The notes under the pieces are model-generated. The model did no database searches, was not told the origin of the DNA, and was given only the letters and a program-made list of their open reading frames with translations. DNA of 64,000 nt from Flavobacteriales bacterium. GTDB taxonomy: Bacteria; Bacteroidota; Bacteroidia; Flavobacteriales_F; PHOS-HE28. Positions 61,940-64,000 of this stretch are shown here, piece after piece. Positions within the stretch are counted from its first letter, which is position 1; each line of letters begins with the position of its first letter. The stretch spans positions 1,024,245-1,088,244 of the forward strand of contig JAMLHB010000001.1 of assembly GCA_023957375.1 (NCBI GenBank), written 5' to 3'. The translations under genes were made by a program, and so were the position numbers.

Positions 61940-62276
61940 GCAGGCGGCGCATGAAAAAGCCCGGTGAGCGGAGCGAGCCAAGGCTTTTCAATGGAGCTCC
62001 CCCACCTTGGATAGCCCGCAGCGTAGCGCGGGCAATCCACGATCCCCGTGTGCAGGCGGCGCATGAAAAGGCCCGGTGAGCGGAGCGAGCCAAGGCTTTT
62101 CAATGGAGCTCCCCCACCTTGGATAGCCCGCAGCGTAGCACGGGCAATCCACGATCCCCGTGTGCAGGCGGCGCATGAAAAAGCCCGGTGAGCGGAGCGA
62201 GCCAAGGCTTTTCAATGGAGCTTCCCCACTTTGGATAGTCCGCAGCGTAGCGCGGACAATCCACGATCCCCGTGTG
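61940..62276 (+). repeat. Three-unit 112-base array derived from the tRNA-Pro terminator
   Basis: Units start at 61940, 62052 and 62164. Each reads GCAGGCGGCGCATGAAAA, then a CCGGTGAGCGGAGCGAGCCA segment, then AGGCTTTTC. The first unit is preceded by AACCAAGCGCAGCTTGAAG, as in the tRNA-Ser array. The arms are the reverse complement of the tRNA-Pro terminator and its tail (GGCTTTTTCATGCGCCGCC), with the apex replaced. Hairpins GGAT-A-GCCCGC..GCGGGC-A-ATCC occur at 62009-62038 and 62121-62150 (one imperfect). At 62233-62262 the stem reads GTCCGC..GCGGAC, a compensated change. No gene is present. Confidence 0.92.
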
Positions 62277-62411
62277 GAGCATGGCTGCCGATGGTTGTCC
62301 AACAAGCACCGTTCCCGTGAAACCAAGGCCCATCGTCGTTCCCTTCCCGCCGCAGGCATCCATTCCCCGTGGCCTAGCGTCTTACCATCGGAACCAATCC
62401 CCCCGGTTGCC

Positions 62412-62603
62412 ATGACACGCAAGTACAAGATCACCTTCATCCTCAAGAGCCGCCGCAACATGGCCGTATACACGGACCTGTCACACATGAGCGACGAGGA
62501 ATTGGACGACCATTACCGCACGATGGTGCGGCGCATGCGGCGCAACGAAAGTGCAGTGATCGCGCGCATGGTGCTCAGGCAGCCTACCTTCAGCCTGAAC
62601 TGA
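62412..62603 (+). CDS. Small basic protein, function unknown
   Basis: 63 residues from ATG 62412, MTRKYKITFILKSRRNMAVY to MVLRQPTFSLN. It is rich in Arg and Lys with one short beta-like start and a helix SDEELDDHYRTMVRRMRRNE. No family recognised. Confidence 0.55.
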   Translation: MTRKYKITFILKSRRNMAVYTDLSHMSDEELDDHYRTMVRRMRRNESAVIARMVLRQPTFSLN

Positions 62604-62643
62604 ACACGGCGAAGGGGTTGGATGCGGCCTTGGCCCGCTGCCC

Positions 62644-62651
62644 TATATTCG
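62644..62651 (+). promoter_or_regulatory. -7 box TATATTCG
   Basis: It ends 21 bases before the small membrane protein ATG at 62673 and fits TAnnTTCG. Confidence 0.55.
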
Positions 62652-62672
62652 CCGCACCAAAACACTTATGCC

Positions 62673-62798
62673 ATGGCGGGCCACGACCAGGAAGGACATT
62701 TCCCCGAACAAGCGGAAGAGAACGAGATCGGCGGGCCGGTACTGCTGGCGGTGATCGTGCTGGGCCTGGTGATACTGCTCCTTTGGGCGAGCTGCTGA
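62673..62798 (+). CDS. Small membrane protein of 41 residues
   Basis: The ORF MAGHDQEGHFPEQAEENEIG ends with a transmembrane helix GPVLLAVIVLGLVILLLWAS and a final Cys. It has its own -7 box. An acidic soluble head with a C-terminal tail anchor is seen; function unknown. Confidence 0.6.
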   Translation: MAGHDQEGHFPEQAEENEIGGPVLLAVIVLGLVILLLWASC

Positions 62799-62819
62799 GG
62801 CGGTCGGCCCCCGCTCCTT

Positions 62820-63221
62820 TCAGGGCTGGCCATCACCGGCCTTTTCCAAGTATTCGTCCCGGCGCACCAGCGCATACCAGTTCTCGCTGAGTTCGAGGTA
62901 TCCGTGCTCGAAGCAGAACACGTAAACGTTGCCCACCTTGGTGCGGTAGATGTTGGTATGGTACATGAAATTGTACCCGCGTTCCACCAGTTTATCCCGG
63001 TGCACCTTGGTCTTCCCCCCGGGATTGAGCTCGCCCAGAATGCGGCGGTTGCGTTTTAGGGCGTTGACCACGTTGCGCACATAGTTGATCGGCGCGTTGT
63101 TGGCCCGGTAATGGAACAGGTTGCGGCAGGCATCGGAGCAGAACTTCTTGTCCGTCCGCCCCTGGATGGGTTCCCCGCATTCCAAACAGCCCTTTTTCCG
63201 GGTTGCACTTTCGGCAAGCAT
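62820..63221 (-). CDS. Zinc-ribbon protein, DUF2116-like
   Basis: 133 residues from ATG 63221. The nine codons upstream overlap the likely -7 box, so the longer start at 63248 is not favoured. A four-cysteine zinc site is near the N-terminus, CLECGEPIQGRTDKKFCSDA followed by Cys-Arg, which is the DUF2116-type ribbon. Then comes a basic helix (NNAPINYVRNVVNALKRNRR) and a beta-rich C-terminal part with YNFMYHTNIYRTKVGNVYVF. Small Bacteroidota proteins like this may bind nucleic acid; role not established. Confidence 0.75.
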   Translation of the reverse strand: MLAESATRKKGCLECGEPIQGRTDKKFCSDACRNLFHYRANNAPINYVRNVVNALKRNRRILGELNPGGKTKVHRDKLVERGYNFMYHTNIYRTKVGNVYVFCFEHGYLELSENWYALVRRDEYLEKAGDGQP

Positions 63222-63226
63222 CAAGC

Positions 63227-63234
63227 CGAAAGTA
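63227..63234 (-). promoter_or_regulatory. -7 box TACTTTCG almost at the zinc-ribbon start
   Basis: It is read on the minus strand and ends five bases before the ATG at 63221, so the transcript would be leaderless or nearly so. Confidence 0.55.
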
Positions 63235-63313
63235 AGCTTAGTTTCCAAACAGGACGAAAAAAGCCGCCTCCGGCAACGGAAGCGGCTCAGTATCGGTTCG
63301 TGCCCGGGGTTCC

Positions 63314-63616
63314 TTATTCGGCCGGTTCGCTTGCCTTGCTGCCCGCAGGTGCTGCCTTCTTGATCTCGGCATGCTTGGCAAAGCGCTTCTTGAACTTGTC
63401 CACGCGGCCGGCGGTGTCCACCAGCATCATCTTGCCCGTGTAATACGGGTGCGACGTGCTGCTGATGTCCAGCTTCACCAGCGGGTACTCATTGCCGTCC
63501 TCCCACTTCATGGTGTCCTTGGTGGACGCGCAGCTTCGGCCTAAGAACATGTCATCGTTGCTCATGTCCTTGAAGATGACCAAGCGGTAATTCTCGGGAT
63601 GGATGCCTTTTTTCAT
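63314..63616 (-). CDS. rpmE2: 50S ribosomal protein L31 type B
   Basis: 100 residues. It starts [20 protein letters not shown] and contains [20 protein letters not shown] and [11 protein letters not shown], the L31 signature. It lacks the CxxC zinc site of type A L31, so it is type B, the zinc-independent form found in most Bacteroidota. The alanine/lysine-rich tail [18 protein letters not shown] is an extension common in the phylum. Confidence 0.95.
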   Translation of the reverse strand: MKKGIHPENYRLVIFKDMSNDDMFLGRSCASTKDTMKWEDGNEYPLVKLDISSTSHPYYTGKMMLVDTAGRVDKFKKRFAKHAEIKKAAPAGSKASEPAE

Positions 63617-63778
63617 CTGGATCGGAGGTTGTCGATGCCGGTCGTCCGGCTAACGGGGCGCAAATGTAGGCAAAAACCGTTTCGGTACGTGCACCGGTGT
63701 CCACATAGTGCCCAGGCGGCCGGGCAATGATCCGCTACTCGTGGCGTAGTTAAACCGGCCACCCCATCTTTGCCCACC

Positions 63779-64000
63779 TTGAAAAAGCTCCTTCTCCCCT
63801 TGTTACCGCTGGTGCTGCTGACCGCACTGCTCCCCGGCTGCCGCCGCGACCAGCTCTTCACCGATGCTTCCGGCATCCAATTGGAATTCTCCCAGGATTC
63901 CATCCTCTTCGACACCGTGTTTACCACCGTGGGCACCGTTACCAAGCGGTTCACCGCCCGAAACCCCAACAGCGACGGCGTGCGGGTGGACATCGCCCTG
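63779..64000 (+). CDS. Lipoprotein, 5' part only (cut by window edge)
   Basis: 74 codons are visible from TTG 63779 to the window edge. The lipoprotein signal LKKLLLPLLPLVLLTALLPG is followed by a Cys lipobox (LLPGC). The mature start contains IQLEFSQDSILFDTVFTTVG and TVTKRFTARNPNSDGVRVDI, an Ig/BACON-like start common in Bacteroidota surface proteins. No ATG is available; the TTG sits six bases after a CATCTTTG box. Confidence 0.7.
   Translation, partial: MKKLLLPLLPLVLLTALLPGCRRDQLFTDASGIQLEFSQDSILFDTVFTTVGTVTKRFTARNPNSDGVRVDIAL

Noticed and set aside
61940-62276. CRISPR array
   Set aside because: Three near-identical 112-base units without unique spacers; structure derives from the tRNA terminator.
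61813-62488. Minus-strand ORFs across the tRNA-Pro array
   Set aside because: Same reason: repeated peptide blocks follow the 112-base DNA period, and a tRNA gene is overlapped.

Overview
The window looks like a chromosomal piece of a GC-rich Bacteroidota bacterium, most likely a flavobacterium-like lineage. Supporting traits are -7 boxes of the TAnnTTTG / TAnnTTCG type upstream of many genes, a complete moxR-DUF58-bat (aerotolerance) operon, an ECF sigma / FecR / STN-domain outer membrane cascade, a TonB receptor with a carboxypeptidase-like N-terminal domain, bacillithiol synthesis (bshB1) and type B ribosomal protein L31. No plasmid, prophage or replication-origin signature was seen. The species cannot be named from sequence alone.

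Layout. 1-11.5 kb: end of a SPOR-repeat protein, a thioester alpha-2-macroglobulin lipoprotein, two tandem lipoate ligases, a glutathione peroxidase/bshB1 thiol operon, a secreted duplicated-domain protein and a DUF4442 protein. 11.7-20.2 kb: moxR, DUF58, a DUF4381-like protein, batA, batB, batC, batD and batE, tightly overlapping. 20.2-25.1 kb: a large secreted beta-helix protein with a dockerin-like tail, then creD. 25.2-25.6 kb: tRNA-Pro, -Arg, -Ser, then a three-unit repeat array. 26.1-29.6 kb: thiolase, NlpC/P60 peptidase, short-chain fatty acid transporter. 29.6-37.1 kb (minus strand): TonB receptor, small outer membrane protein, STN/LA_2272-repeat protein, FecR, ECF sigma factor. 37.2-38.6 kb: a duplicated VapBC-type toxin-antitoxin locus with one dead toxin. 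39.0-46.7 kb: TetR-controlled tripartite RND efflux operon ending in lpxR and a DUF2141 gene. 47.3-52.6 kb: clpB, an orphan antitoxin-like ORF and a TPR/TM adenylate cyclase. 52.7-54.7 kb: a graveyard of a type I restriction locus (hsdR and dinD fragments) plus a REP-associated tyrosine transposase with its own REP hairpins. 54.8-58.6 kb: DUF3307/SatD pair with an iterated operator, a HIRAN protein, a HepT-MntA module and small proteins. 58.5-64 kb: SixA-like phosphatase, two related envelope proteins (one OmpA-type), tRNA-Gly, tRNA-Pro followed by a second three-unit array, small proteins, rpmE2 and the start of a lipoprotein gene.

The most unusual content is non-coding. (1) Arrays behind two different tRNA genes are built from inverted copies of that tRNA's own terminator. 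In each copy the terminator apex is replaced by a shared sequence containing TCGCTCCGCTC, and the copies are separated by a GGAT/ATCC hairpin showing a compensatory change. (2) Many intergenic gaps, and one coding region, carry inverted arrays of degenerate heptads whose word differs by locus. (3) REP/REPIN hairpins surround and invade a RAYT gene. (4) A 155-bp repeat occurs twice with conserved flanks and a different central hairpin each time. Together these suggest several hairpin-based, locus-adapting repeat systems, possibly served by RAYT-like enzymes.

Gene functions fall into envelope maintenance and efflux (bat operon, A2M, RND/LpxR, CreD, OmpA), thiol and fatty-acid metabolism (bshB1/gpx, lplA, thiolase/AtoE) and stress or conflict modules (clpB, VapBC, HepT-MntA, decayed restriction system).
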